DNA of 64,000 nt. Source: Epiperipatus broadwayi (lineage: Eukaryota; Onychophora; Udeonychophora; Euonychophora; Peripatidae). The notes beneath the pieces were generated by a model. It did not search any database. It was given only the letters and a program-made list of their open reading frames with translations, and had not been told where the DNA came from. Of this stretch, positions 12,553 through 23,796 are shown in pieces. The position numbers were made by a program, and so were the translations under genes. Each line of letters opens with the position of its first letter. Position 1 is the first letter of the stretch. The stretch lies in NCBI GenBank assembly GCA_028023455.1, contig JAQFVV010000286.1, positions 394,870 to 458,869 of the forward strand, given 5' to 3'.

Positions 12553-12583
12553 CTGAGGAAGGTACTTGTCATTGTAATGAAAC
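12553..12583 (+). ncRNA. Hammerhead-like core remnant, PLE-A 3' end
   Basis: CTGAGGA (12553-12559) satisfies the CUGANGA core and GAAAC (12579-12583) the second core segment. Compared with the mirror copy, about 11 bases directly after GAAAC, including the GTC cleavage triplet, are missing. It is therefore a broken version of the motif at 8988-9027. Confidence 0.35.
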
Positions 12584-12639
12584 AGCTATTTTACTACATG
12601 GAATATCCTGAAAATAATTATAATATAAAGTCATCATTT

Positions 12640-14400
12640 ATCCATGAAAATATTAGAATTAACACATATATAAACATAACACAAACACATTTTAAATGTA
12701 TATTATGCATATATAAAAGTTATAGTTATAACAAAGCAAAAGTAATATGAAGGACACATTTATATATAATTTATTGAGTGTATGTTCATTCATGCATTCG
12801 TTAAAGCAATAAAAATAAAATCTAACTGCTATATTTTTATTTTTAAAATAAAATAAATAGCAAAATATCTGATTTTTTGGTATTAAATTCACTCCTTTTT
12901 TAAAAAAAAATTTATTTTTTCTTAGTATGTCCTAAAACTTTGTAAAACTTTTAACATGTCACAAATTATTTTCTTATGCAAAATACAACTTGAATTTGAA
13001 AAGGGTAATAAAATAAAAATAAATTATTTCAAAATAAGTGAGAAATTTTATTAATACATGTAATTATGAATGGCGCTCTAATATGGAAAAATGGCTACTA
13101 GCATATTGCCCAATTTATTTATGAATTTCACTCATTTTTAATGTGACTGCATATGGAATTTAGAAAAAAATAATAACTGCTTATATTTTTGATAAATGGC
13201 AATTTTTAATATATTTATTTTGTTTGTTTATATTTTTCTCTGGATAACATATAATTGAAGTTACAACTCCATTACACTTTCAATAACAATAAAATGGGAG
13301 AATTGGTTTTTTTATTTTTAAAATTCAATCTTCAATCTTTAAAAACTCACTTGAAAAATTTGATAAAAAAATAATTAATCTTACATTAACAAAAGAATTT
13401 TCTTTTCTCAAAACAAGTTTTAAACCTATTCTAATTAACTTTAGATATCAATTGTTTTCATATAAACAAAAAAAATATAGTTTAAAAAAAAATTAAAATC
13501 AATGTATTAAACAAACTAAATATATTTTTAGAGTAGCATTAACCTGCTATATATTTTAAAATTAAACAAAAAAAGATTTTTTTTATTTTGAATTTATTGA
13601 ATATAGTAAAATATTTTAACACTTCAATAGATTTGACTACAGTATTATAGTACCACTGATGATGAACTTGATTCTGATTTAAATTACTTTCTTATGGCTA
13701 TCTTTAATGTTTATTTTCTGATTTGTTGTTCAATTGACAGGAAAAACTGTAACTAAAATAATGTTAATTTATTAGTTTCAAAAGGATCCCCAGATGTCAG
13801 TCTATGCTGGTGAATGATAGCTTCTTGTTTTGTCTGCCTAAAAATACTTGTAAGAATTTTTGATAGTGTTTAAGATTTCATAAATAAAAATGTATATTTT
13901 TTTATAATTTGTTTACATATTTACAACTATTTTTGGTAATTATGTATTAAACCTGCAATGTATTAGATTTTCTATACCTTTTCACATTCATATCAATCTG
14001 TTGATAAATTTCTACTTTTGCAATCCTGACCAAATAATGTGTACACTTGGATATTGTACAAACTTAAAATGATAAATTTGTCAAAATGGACCACATGTAC
14101 ATGATATTTTCACAAGATTTACAAATTTATCAGCAGTCTTAATACATATTTTAAAAGATGTAGCAGTTCTAATATGCGACAGTAATTGCTTCAGACTAAA
14201 TCTAACAATAGTAAAAAATTTAATTTCTAACAATACCAAAAATATGAATTTTGCACAAAAATAGATCTGAAAAAGTACATTTTTAATAATACTAAAAATA
14301 TAAATTTCACACAAAAATATCAAATATGACATTGCATTATATAATTTCTAAATGTTATTTTAAATACAGACAAAACAATCACTAAATTACAAAATGCTTA
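12640..14400. other. AT-rich DNA, no gene seen
   Basis: Only short, composition-driven open frames occur. No repeat or motif was recognised. Confidence 0.5.
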
Positions 14401-14581
14401 AAATATACATATACAATACTTACCATGTAATATATAACAGGAATTGTTACAATGAAACAATCAATTCTTCTGTTCTACTTTATTTTAAGTGAATAAAATT
14501 TTGTTTCAAAATAGGAGACTGAAAGTAATTTTTTTTATTTTTTCCAAAATGGAGACTTACTTAACACATGATTGTGCAATA

Positions 14582-15060
14582 TTACACTTGCATGAGATCT
14601 TCACCAGAAATGTTAATAAGTAGTAAGTGTATTTTTTTTTCAAAAACAAAAAAATTAAAATAGTACAGTTTTATTATTTCTTCAATGTGATGGATTAATT
14701 TCTTTGATGTCATCCAGTATGATTCACATGAAAATAGTTGGTAACCGGCAATTTGTAATTCAGCAGTTTTATAGGCTTTCCAAAAATCTGAATAAATTGT
14801 TGATTCCTCTTTCACATTTTGTTTGATGGCTTCCATCAGAGTTCTCACTGTTTTACCATAAATTCTCATAATGAAACACTTGTCAGTCTCCCTGCATAAT
14901 TCATCAAACATTCACTCTTCCAGAAGAATTTGTTAAGTTTGGTTTCTTTTCTTCTTATGCAAAAGGCTCTTATCAATTTTGACAATTTTGTTAGGGCCTC
15001 CAATTTTATGTTTTTTCTCTGCTAAACAAAAATCAGTTTTCCCCAATTTTTGGAATGTTA
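14582..15060 (-). pseudogene. Merlin (IS1595/ISXO2-type) DDE transposase remnant
   Basis: The enzyme family cuts and pastes Merlin DNA transposons. Reading the minus strand gives GGPNKIVKIDKS, whose Asp at 14974-14972 corresponds to the first catalytic residue of the IS1595-type (V/I)EIDES motif. A basic KKKRN stretch and two in-frame stops follow. The clean frame 14911-14582 then has LCRETDKCFIM (compare the family's G.I.RETGKCFL), TLMEAIKQNVKEESTIYSDFWKAYK with the second catalytic Asp (codon 14788-14786), and YQLF. The last acidic residue may be Glu in HHIEEI, but this is uncertain. Upstream (15060-15200) frames remain only as scraps. Terminal inverted repeats were not found. Confidence 0.8.
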
Positions 15061-15429
15061 ATTTGCAAGCTCAGTTGTAAATAAATCAGATCACTTTAAA
15101 AAATGGAATTCTGGAACTCTCCAACCACATTCCCTTATAAAGGCCTATTTTATTATTACATCCTCAAATGTTACAACATCCTTGCTTGTCCAAAGTGTGG
15201 ATATACTCAACCACTTTGATCTCACCAGCAGGTAAAATGTTCATCATTTTATACTGCTCTAAAATAAAAATTATAGTATTAATCAGAAAATTGGAAAAAA
15301 TATATATCAGCACTGAAGTAGAAAACACTTTGAAAAGAACGTGTCCAAACAAAATTCAGATAATAAATAAAAGTATAAATTTATCACATTATTGGAAAAG
15401 ATCGGCTGAGATCACAAGGTTTATTTGAT

Positions 15430-15940
15430 GGGATTGCAAGGTTAGACATTTATCATGAATGTGCAAAAATATATCATCTCTCCTACATTGCAGGGCTAAT
15501 ACATAAGTACCAATATTTTTTGTAAAATATTAGTAATGTGATTAAATTTAGATTTTATTTTAAAATGCTTACTTTTAAAAAAGAGAAATCAATAATGTAC
15601 AACCACAACTTATAGTTAACTAAAAAAAGAAGGCTTTCATATTGCCTACAACAGAATTTTTTATCATTTTTTAAATAATTATAAGTAGAATTTTAAATTT
15701 TAAAAAGAATTTCATTAGTTTTAAATAATACAAATAATAAATTCTTTGGGTTTTTAAAAACTGAATTAAAATAATTTTTTACTTAATATTTCAAATAATT
15801 AGGTGATAATCATTCAATAAAAAAAGATGTTGTTTGCATTAGGTATTTTAGTTTTTATTAGTATTTTAGTTTAATATTTTTTCCTATATCTTTAAACTTA
15901 AAATTTTATTTGTTATATTTTTAAAAAATAATTTTAAATT
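15430..15940. other. AT-rich DNA, no gene seen
   Basis: Nothing recognisable apart from possible worn N-terminal scraps of the Merlin transposase before it. Confidence 0.4.
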
Positions 15941-15948
15941 TGTAAAAA

Positions 15949-16215
15949 TATACAAAGGATAAAGATAAATTTTATAAATTAATCCAATCAGCTGCTAAAG
16001 GCTGTCAAAATATATCTAAGACTAAAGTGTTAAATGATGAAGCTAGTTTAGTTAACAAAGGGAATAAATCACCCTCCCACAGACTACAACTTAAAAGCAC
16101 TCTAAATGTTGATCAAAGGATCAAGAGTAGAATGAATCTAATGAATCCACCTATTCTTGGTAGTCCTGATGTTTATAACGATACCTTTGTCAAAATTCTA
16201 GATATTTCAAAGTGA
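15949..16215 (+). CDS. Unrecognised open stretch, possible terminal exon
   Basis: A stretch of about 88 codons stays open from the KDKDKFYKLIQSAAKG region to the stop after KILDISK. It does not look like microsatellite or poly-A translation: it has a mixed composition with Ser, Pro, Asp, Val and Gln (e.g. LGSPDVYNDTFVKILDISK). The frame extends upstream of the GTG at 16027, and there is no ATG where a short gene would need one, which suggests an exon with an upstream acceptor such as ACAAAG near 15955. A canonical AATAAA lies at 16380-16385, about 165 bp past the stop. I do not recognise the family. It could equally be a piece of an unknown mobile element. Confidence 0.35.
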   Translation, partial: YTKDKDKFYKLIQSAAKGCQNISKTKVLNDEASLVNKGNKSPSHRLQLKSTLNVDQRIKSRMNLMNPPILGSPDVYNDTFVKILDISK

Positions 16216-16379
16216 AATTAATTTATCTTCCAGATGAAATATGCTACTTAAGAGTTATTAAACTCATAATTAATTATACAAAGCTGGAGACAACATCTCA
16301 CTTTCAATACCTTGATTGTAATAAGTAAACAAAATTTAATATGTAAACTTTAAATTAACCATAGTTCAATATACATGTA

Positions 16380-16385
16380 AATAAA
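16380..16385 (+). promoter_or_regulatory. Possible polyadenylation signal
   Basis: AATAAA follows the candidate terminal exon by about 165 bp. In DNA this AT-rich the hexamer is common, so the position is only weak support. Confidence 0.2.
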
Positions 16386-16495
16386 GTATTCATTCTATCT
16401 TTAATCCATTGTTCAACATCTAGAATGCTTTTAAGTCAAAGACTAGGGAAGGTGATGTACTTCCTTTGTTTACATATACAGTGAGCTATAGTTAA

Positions 16496-16499
<4 letters not shown>

Positions 16500-16538
<39 letters not shown>
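16500..16538. repeat. (TA)n microsatellite
   Basis: About 19 TA units between GTTTATA and CAAAATATT. Confidence 0.95.
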
Positions 16539-16540
<2 letters not shown>

Positions 16541-16582
16541 AAATATTAATATATAACAAACTAACCAAAGAAAATACATATA

Positions 16583-16724
16583 AAAACAAAAAAAGACCTA
16601 TAAATCCAATAAATAATATTATATTTCAACCAGAGGACTGGTTTTCATCAGAAAGAAAAAAAAAACCAGTCCTCTGGTTGAAATATAATATTATTTATTG
16701 GATTTATAAGTCTTTTTTTGTTTA
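16583..16724. mobile_element. Near-perfect palindrome with hammerhead-like core
   Basis: Arms of about 62 bp (16583-16644 and 16663-16724) share AATCCAATAAATAATATT and CAACCAGAGGACTGG with their complements. The loop is an A-rich 18 bases. On the minus strand, CTGATGA (16651-16645) precedes a stem-loop AACCAG-TCCT-CTGGTT and GAAA (16627-16624), as in a hammerhead core. Only one arm keeps CTGATGA. TA arrays lie on both sides. Confidence 0.7.
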
Positions 16725-16809
16725 TATATATATATATAAAAGCATATATATATATATATATATATAATAAATAAAGTTTGATATCTGTATTCGTTTCACA
16801 ATATATGTA

Positions 16810-17031
16810 ATATACAAATCAATATATATATCAAAATACAGTACAATTTATATAAATTATAATCTTTTAGAAGTACTTTTGACTATACACTTTGTAGTCT
16901 TTATCAACTATATAATGTTGAATACGTTATATAGTTGATAAAGACTACAAAGTGTATAGTCGAAAGTACTTCTAAAAGATTATAATTTATATAAATTGTA
17001 CTGTATTTTGATATATATATATATTGATTTG

Positions 17032-17038
<7 letters not shown>
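16810..17038. mobile_element. Near-perfect palindrome, about 105-bp arms
   Basis: The left arm 16810-16914 and right arm 16928-17038 pair almost completely around a 13-base loop. The one easily seen mismatch is TTTGAC against GTCGAA. It is embedded in TA repeats. Size and symmetry suit a foldback MITE or a recent hairpin-type inverted duplication. No coding capacity. Confidence 0.8.

Positions 17039-17100
<62 letters not shown>
17037..17100. repeat. (TA)n microsatellite
   Basis: Interrupted TA array directly following the palindrome. Confidence 0.95.
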
Positions 17101-17780
17101 TGTAACCCCATGCTTTTTCACATTGTTCTTATTGAAGACCTTAATGCAATAATTTATGGTGTTTATTAATATTTTTAAAAAAAGAAATAGTAAACAATAA
17201 ATAAAAGAGAAAAAAGACCATAACTGTATTTTACAAGTTATGTTATCTAGCTTGTACAAATACAAAAATGCTTACTTTATTCTACTTTTAATCAGTATAA
17301 AATAAATAATAACTTGCAAATGTAAAAATTGTTATAAAAGTAATCCTTATTATAATGATAAAAAATATGCTTTAGCACAAAATTTATATTTGGTTAAGCA
17401 TGTTTAAAATAGAGAGAGTAAACAGGATTAAGTTATAGATAAAGCTATAAATATCATAGACATAGAGTTTAAGAGCATTTAATTTAGAAAATGTCTATTT
17501 ATATATAAAATTGTCTGAATATATAAATAATCTATAAACTCTCTATGATTATCTTCTTTTTTGCTTAATCAATTTACCAGCTGTCTTTATATTATAACTT
17601 TGTATTTTAATAATATTTCTAATCTTGTGATTGATATTATAGTGTCATATTTCAAACATAAACCAATTAATAAAACATTTCAATAATATTGTTTTCTTTA
17701 CCAAGAAAAAACTATGAAACCATTATCAGTGGATTCTTAATTATTAATGTGCTCATTTTCTTGAAATTTAAGAGAAGGAA

Positions 17781-17905
<125 letters not shown>

Positions 17906-17939
17906 TTGTGTACTTTTTATTGACACATTCTATCATAAA

Positions 17940-18870
17940 ATAAATTGGGAATAAATTTTAAGATGTATAATTTTAAATTTTATTAAGACAAAAATATTTG
18001 TTTGTTTAAACTGTAAAAAATAACAGTCATTTTAGTTACATAGAGTTTGAACTGGAGTTTACTTAGTTTAAAGTAGTATAAAGACTGAATCTTGTTAAAG
18101 TATTTATTTAAAATATATATCTATACAAGACAAAATACTAAAGAATGATTTAATAATATCTTTTAATAATTAATTGTTTAAAGATATTTAATATGATAAG
18201 GAAATTCAAATATGATCTTATAAATAAAAATATGCATGATAGAGATAGGAATCGAGTCTGGGCACATGTAATACTAGAATGTAGTGACTAATTTCAGTGA
18301 AATCTTAATTTATGTTCCAAAATAAATAATTACTATTTATTTTATGAATTTTGTGATTAAATGTTCATCAAAAATAAATCTGCATTTAGTCTGGAAAAAA
18401 AAAGAATAAAATCAAAATGACCCAAATTGATTTAAAGTAAGTGATATTTTTATTCACATCATGAAAGGTTTTTTTTTTTAGAAATATTTTAAAACAGATA
18501 ATATATGTTTTTAAAAATAGTCAAATTACATACAACTAGCAAGTAAAAGAATTAACTAATGGAAAAGTGCAATTTGAATAAATTAACAAAATGCAGACAA
18601 TGTTTTAATGAGAAAAAAATGGGAGGAAAATATATAGAGAAAGAAAAAAGATTACAGATTGGGAAAGCAAGCAACTTGGTTTGCCTCTAAAAATTGGCTT
18701 AAAATTTTTTAAACCTTAAATTATTTTAAAAACAAGTAATTAATTATAATCCACTTAAGGATTTCAAACTTGATATTATAAGGTTTTTTTGTTGTCATGA
18801 AAGAGTAAAACAAAGTAAATCTCTGCTGGTTAACTCAACAATTAATACATTTACCAAAATATCTTGGAGT
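17940..18870. other. AT-rich DNA, no gene seen
   Basis: No recognisable motif or repeat. Confidence 0.5.
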
Positions 18871-18877
18871 CATTATA

Positions 18878-19315
18878 TTGGAAAAAACCACCGAAATAAT
18901 GAAAGGAACAATGTGTACATTTGTACCAAAGTGTTGTCAAGTAAGACCTGAACTTAAGGAAAACAATGTGACTATTACGTTAATACATAATTTAATTATT
19001 ATGCAAAATGAAATATTTATGAATCATGGTTATCATAATCATTGGACAAAATTATGTTGGAATCAATGGATGAGTAAAAAGAATATTATTTCTAACAGAG
19101 TTAAATATATATTTTTAAAGATAATTAAACCTAAAGTAGTAATGAGTAATAATGGAAAGATTTGTATACAGAAAAATGGACCTAGTATTATCAGAGAACA
19201 TATAAACATTTGCTTGAATGAAAATTTTAATAATGTAAAAGATATAAATAGATTGTTATTGGTTTTAATATTACTTTCATTTATAATAAAATATTATGAT
19301 GAGTTACATATATAG
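18878..19315 (+). CDS. Unrecognised 145-codon ORF
   Basis: This is the longest non-repetitive open frame in the window. The translation is Asn/Ile/Lys-rich, as base composition dictates, but keeps Cys, Trp and His clusters (FVPKCCQVRPEL; HGYHNHWTKLCWNQWM) and a KIIKPKVVMSNNGKICIQK segment. The C-terminus is hydrophobic (LLLVLILLSFIIKYY). No family was recognised. It is followed after 23 bases by another open frame (19339-19548), and a further Trp-rich scrap (WTGENGYHNKC) follows near 19700. This suggests one decayed multi-frame coding region, perhaps of an unknown mobile element. A host gene is possible but not supported. Confidence 0.3.
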   Translation: MEKTTEIMKGTMCTFVPKCCQVRPELKENNVTITLIHNLIIMQNEIFMNHGYHNHWTKLCWNQWMSKKNIISNRVKYIFLKIIKPKVVMSNNGKICIQKNGPSIIREHINICLNENFNNVKDINRLLLVLILLSFIIKYYDELHI

Positions 19316-19338
19316 TAAAAGAAGGATAAAAAGTTTGA

Positions 19339-19548
19339 ATGATGTATGGATGTAATACAAGGCAAATAAAAAGTAAAATTTTAAATGAGGATTGTATTTA
19401 TACTTGCAATGAATCAGAACAATCTACTCAGAAAATGAAAGTCTTATTTACCAAAATTGTAAATGAAAAAAAAAAGATAAGTGTAAGAAATCAAATAATC
19501 ACTGAAGAGAATAAATATGTAAAGAAGTATAAAGAATTGATAAATTAA
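19339..19548 (+). CDS. Unrecognised 69-codon ORF downstream of the 145-codon ORF
   Basis: The frame has CNTRQIKSKILNEDCIYTC and then Lys/Glu-rich text (VNEKKKISVRNQ). It probably belongs to the same decayed coding region as the preceding ORF, in a shifted frame. No domain was recognised. Short length and AT-driven composition keep confidence low. Confidence 0.25.
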   Translation: MMYGCNTRQIKSKILNEDCIYTCNESEQSTQKMKVLFTKIVNEKKKISVRNQIITEENKYVKKYKELIN

Positions 19549-19799
19549 TAGAATAAACCAACATTAGCTTGTTGAAAATATAAAATGTATACTGAAGGCC
19601 ATGTCTGTCTATAGTTAAAAAGAAGGTGGGAAATGCTCTACCTTAAATGATAATCTTGATAAAGAGTATGCAAAAAATGATGAGAAGACGAAAGCCTATT
19701 AGTGGACTGGTGAAAATGGATATCATAATAAATGCAAGTAGTAAATACAATATGCAAGTTCAAAACAATCTTTGATTGTCACGAAAATAACCCCAAAGA

Positions 19800-21270
19800 A
19801 TTGTTAATAATCTGTTGACATTGGAATTGGATAAATTTATAATTTCCTTATGAGAACAAAAAGAGCAAAATTGAGAGAAATGCAGATGTGTAATGAATTT
19901 GATGTGTTTGGGAACGATTGGAATACCAATAAAAATTAAATTTTTTTTTTAATAGCGAACTTGTATTTTAAAAAAAAAAAAACTTTTATCATAATGTTTG
20001 TATATATAGTTAAACTTAGACTTTAAGATAATCGTTATCAATATGGGGGGATAAGTCTATAGATAAATAAATTAATAATTAATTTGATTTGTTTATCTAT
20101 ACAATTAGTTGTTTAAAGTTTTTATTTTATTAAATATTGTTAGATAATTAATATAAAGGTATATAAACAATAAGCTAGTGAAATATATCCCTAAAAGTAG
20201 TTACATCTATGTATTAAAAAAAAGAGGGGATATGCCTGTGTCAGAATATAATACTGCAATGATAAATAATGATATTTAAAGTTTGATTTTATGTTTAACA
20301 AATAATACTTCAATATAATTGTAATAGAGTTATAGCTAATTTTATTTAATAATTTTATAGGCTAGTATTGATAAGACATAGATAAACAGGTACAGCTTGC
20401 AAATAGGAGGTTCATACCTGAGTTATTAGATAAAAGGAAGATAAGGATTTTATTTTAGAATGCACCAAAGAGTGGTCTATCAACATTTAGCTTAATATCG
20501 TAAAATGTAAATGGAAATTAAATCAGGAAAAGATGAGAATAGTGTACAGGATAAAAGTTTCACTTGTATCTTTTTATAGTGTTTGATAATAAAATCAGAG
20601 TAGAATTGAATGTCAGATTATAAAACAAATTAATGGTTTCTTAATTATTGTATTAATATCTTCTTAGTGCAAAGTAAAGAGAGAGATGAAATGGTGAATA
20701 TCATAAAAGATAAGCACAGTTAAATATGTAATATTTCATAATATTATAATGAGATTATTTTAGCTAGGAAATAAAACAATAATCCATATTTTAAATCTTT
20801 TTATAATCTTAAAGTAAATTATAAGGGGTAATGAGTATAAAGAAAATCTATTAATGTTTAAAAAGGTTTGATTATTTAACAAATATACATGTTTTTGTTG
20901 TGTAAGAAATCAATTTTAATATGACAGTAATACCATACCATATCGTATGAGAAAGGAGTAATTGATTTTAAATGCTTGTGATAGTAATTTGAGAAAATAT
21001 AAATGTTTAATTGTTTACATATATTATTGTATTATACTGTTATATACTTTTTATATTGTTTTATGTCAATTCATTTATTAGCTAAAATTAATTATTGAAA
21101 ATTTGTAAATAAGATGTTATTAAAGTTGATGTTGAAAAATTAAACTAAGTATCTAGAGTTGCATTTCTTTTGTTGGGATCATCATCACTACATCATCATC
21201 AGAGTGTATGAATTGTAATATACACATTAACTAAAACATACAGTTTGAGATTTGGAGAAATTAATTCAGT
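19800..21270. other. AT-rich DNA, no gene seen
   Basis: Nothing recognised. Confidence 0.5.
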
Positions 21271-21285
21271 ACAAGGTATTGTATA

Positions 21286-21392
21286 AAAACAGGCAAAACT
21301 CACTATATGTATTGCCACTCACAGCAAGCTAGAGTAATCAATGGATGCAATACGTATGATGCAATACGTATAGTGAGTTTTGCCTGTTTTAA
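21286..21392. mobile_element. Small inverted-repeat element, about 30-bp TIRs
   Basis: AAAACAGGCAAAACTCACTA (left) and TAGTGAGTTTTGCCTGTTTT (right) are perfect complements, continuing with a few mismatches toward GTATTG/CAATAC. The spacer is about 48 bases. Flanking TA suggests a tiny MITE. A tandem GATGCAATACGTAT duplication lies inside the right side. Confidence 0.65.
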
Positions 21393-21399
21393 TAACAGT

Positions 21400-23570
21400 T
21401 ATAAGTAAGCATAAGAAACGGTGATCATGTGATGTTATAGTGTATTAAAATTATCTGGGAAAAATATTTCTTAAATGAAATCTTAAATTATTGCAAAGTG
21501 CCTTGATCACATAAGTCATTGATAAAATATATTATAAATTTATTAAAGTATGTTTATCTACAAAAAATCTGAGTATGAATTAGTTATTATTTAAAGTTAT
21601 AAATTAAGATTACAATTTAGATAACAATAGTTATTTATAATCAAGTAGCCGAGAACATAAATATAAAATAGTAGTATAATTTTAATTCTAGATTAAGATT
21701 ATAAGTTTTTCTTCCTTAAGAAATCACCTATAGAATTAAATAAAATCGCTCTTGATATCTTATAGGTGGAATAAATCGCTAATTAAAAATCAATGATAAT
21801 CCTGAGATCTTCTTAGTATAATATTGTTATTATGGTTATTCTTAATTATAATCTTATAAAGTAATAATAATAAAAAATCAATATACAAAAAAATGATAAT
21901 CTAACTTATTAATTAGGTTAACTTAAACTTAATAATTATAGATATCTTATTATATTTATTTAAGTATTATTGTTAGTCGTGAGAATATTTAGGTACTTAA
22001 TGCCATTGAACAAATACTTCGATATTTGTTTAATGTTAAAGGGTATGTAATCCTATTAATGGGATAAGTGGATCTCATAATTGCTAATGACTAATCAAAC
22101 ATAACTGAGAAATAAATAAGTAAATCAAAATGTACCTAGAGAAGCTAACAGTATAACCGAATTTAAGGACCTATCAGTCGTCTAGGGGTCGTTATCCTAT
22201 TGGCAGGATACAATATATATATACTCAACGTCTGTCTTTATTTGCAATTTATTTATTTATATAAAAATTAAAAGATTTTATTGTAGTTGAGAATAAAGAA
22301 TAGATTTATTTTAAATTGGATTTTAAAGTTATTTTTATAAATCAAATTCAAAATCGGAGTATTTAATACAATGATTTATTTTAAAGAAAAAATGTTAATT
22401 GTGCTATCAATAACAAGTAATCATGTGCCAATAGTTAGCGAGGCACTTGCTCTCAAACTAATTAAAAGTTTTAGTAATGTTTAAACATAAATCAAGATCT
22501 TTCATTCAACAAAATTTTTAATTTAGAAGAATAAAAACTATTTTGTAAGAACATCGGAATTTTAAATAAAAAGAAAACTTTAATAATAAAATTAAATTTA
22601 AAAATAAAATTATTTAATAATATGTGAAAGTTTTTAAGTGTGTTAATGATGCAAGGGAATTTATAAATATAGGATAGCATAAATACTTAATGTATATCTA
22701 TTTCTCTATTGCCTATATTCATTTGATATATATATAAGATTTAAAAAGTCATTCCAAATGATTTAAAGATAACATTTTAAAACTATTTGTAGTTGTATTC
22801 GTTGTTAAAAATTTAGCACAGGCTTTACTCATAAGTGTAAGTAATATTTATTAAACCGTGTGAGGTTGAAAATGCGAAGGTAGGGACCTCTACAGGTCTT
22901 AACCACAAGCTTATGCATTGGAAGCAAATATGTAAATTAAATGTTGGAGAATTGTTATCATATTATATAGCGTATTATGATTATTTATTAGGTTAACCAT
23001 AAAATTGTTTTTATATGTATTGTTTTAGAAGAAAATATTTTTTATATTATTATATTTCTATGTTTAAAGTTTTATAATTATGATATTGATAAGAAGTTAA
23101 CCCACAGCAAAGAGAGAGCTATGAGAAATATATTTGTTTTAGTAGTTTTGTGATTATAGTGCTTCATCATGTATGGTATTTTTGCAACATGTATAGCAAG
23201 CATAACTCTGCAATATGAGCTTATTTCAGAAAAAAATATTAAAATTGACAATTCGTATTTATGCAGGTATCATATGATTGATCTGAGTCTTGAGTTAACA
23301 TTATTTGGCTGTAATGGAGATATATTCACTCTATTATGATTTTCATACATAATTTATCAAATGCCATGGTAATATCTGTGACAATGTGTAGGATGATTTC
23401 ATTATTTAAATGTAATATGCTGTGCATGTTTCAAGAATGTTAATTAATTTAGTAGAAGCTAATAGTGATCATGTGATGTTTATTGGGTTAGAAACTTATT
23501 TTAGTAATTTAATACAATCTATTATCATTTCATTTACATGTAGTTGTGTATACATCATAAAACAATATTA
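21400..23570. other. AT-rich DNA, no gene seen
   Basis: No recognisable feature beyond short A/T hairpins. Confidence 0.5.
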
Positions 23571-23577
23571 TTGGTTG

Positions 23578-23631
23578 TAAAAATAATATAAATAACAATT
23601 GACACGAATTGTTATTTATATTATTTTTATA
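23578..23631. repeat. Perfect short palindrome, 22-bp arms
   Basis: AATAATATAAATAACAATT and its complement flank a six-base GACACG loop. An ATTT-type repeat follows at about 23648-23668. Confidence 0.8.
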
Positions 23632-23796
23632 TTATATACAGAAATATTATTTATTTATTTATTTATTATTGGTTGTATAACATGTGGAAACATAAATGAC
23701 TGTGTATTAAATGTAACAAACTGATACATGATGCCAAGCCATACCAAACAAATTACTTTCTATTTGTATTGAAATAAAACATTATCATTTTTGACC

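Larger units (their letters stand above)
10150..12640 (+). mobile_element. Penelope-like element A, longer decayed copy
   Basis: This retroelement would encode a reverse transcriptase followed by a GIY-YIG endonuclease. Domain order from broken frames is: an N-terminal ELKVLNKGFNFAITPTKLP segment (about 10370-10440); YGLPKIHK at 10795-10818; a palm segment with FNI replacing the expected FDI, followed after a frameshift by SLFTSVPVNEA (about 11005-11037); SGLAKGSPISPAV (11149-11190); VDDTF at 11265-11279; a HHHPAQLFSVVKTLL thumb segment (11485-11540); and VYEIPCRVCSHSYIGQT (about 11825-11885), the GIY-YIG core. All are characteristic of canonical endonuclease-positive PLEs. Many frameshifts and stops, plus Asn at the first catalytic Asp, show it is dead. 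It is paired with the inverted copy at 8.93-10.05 kb. Confidence 0.9.
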
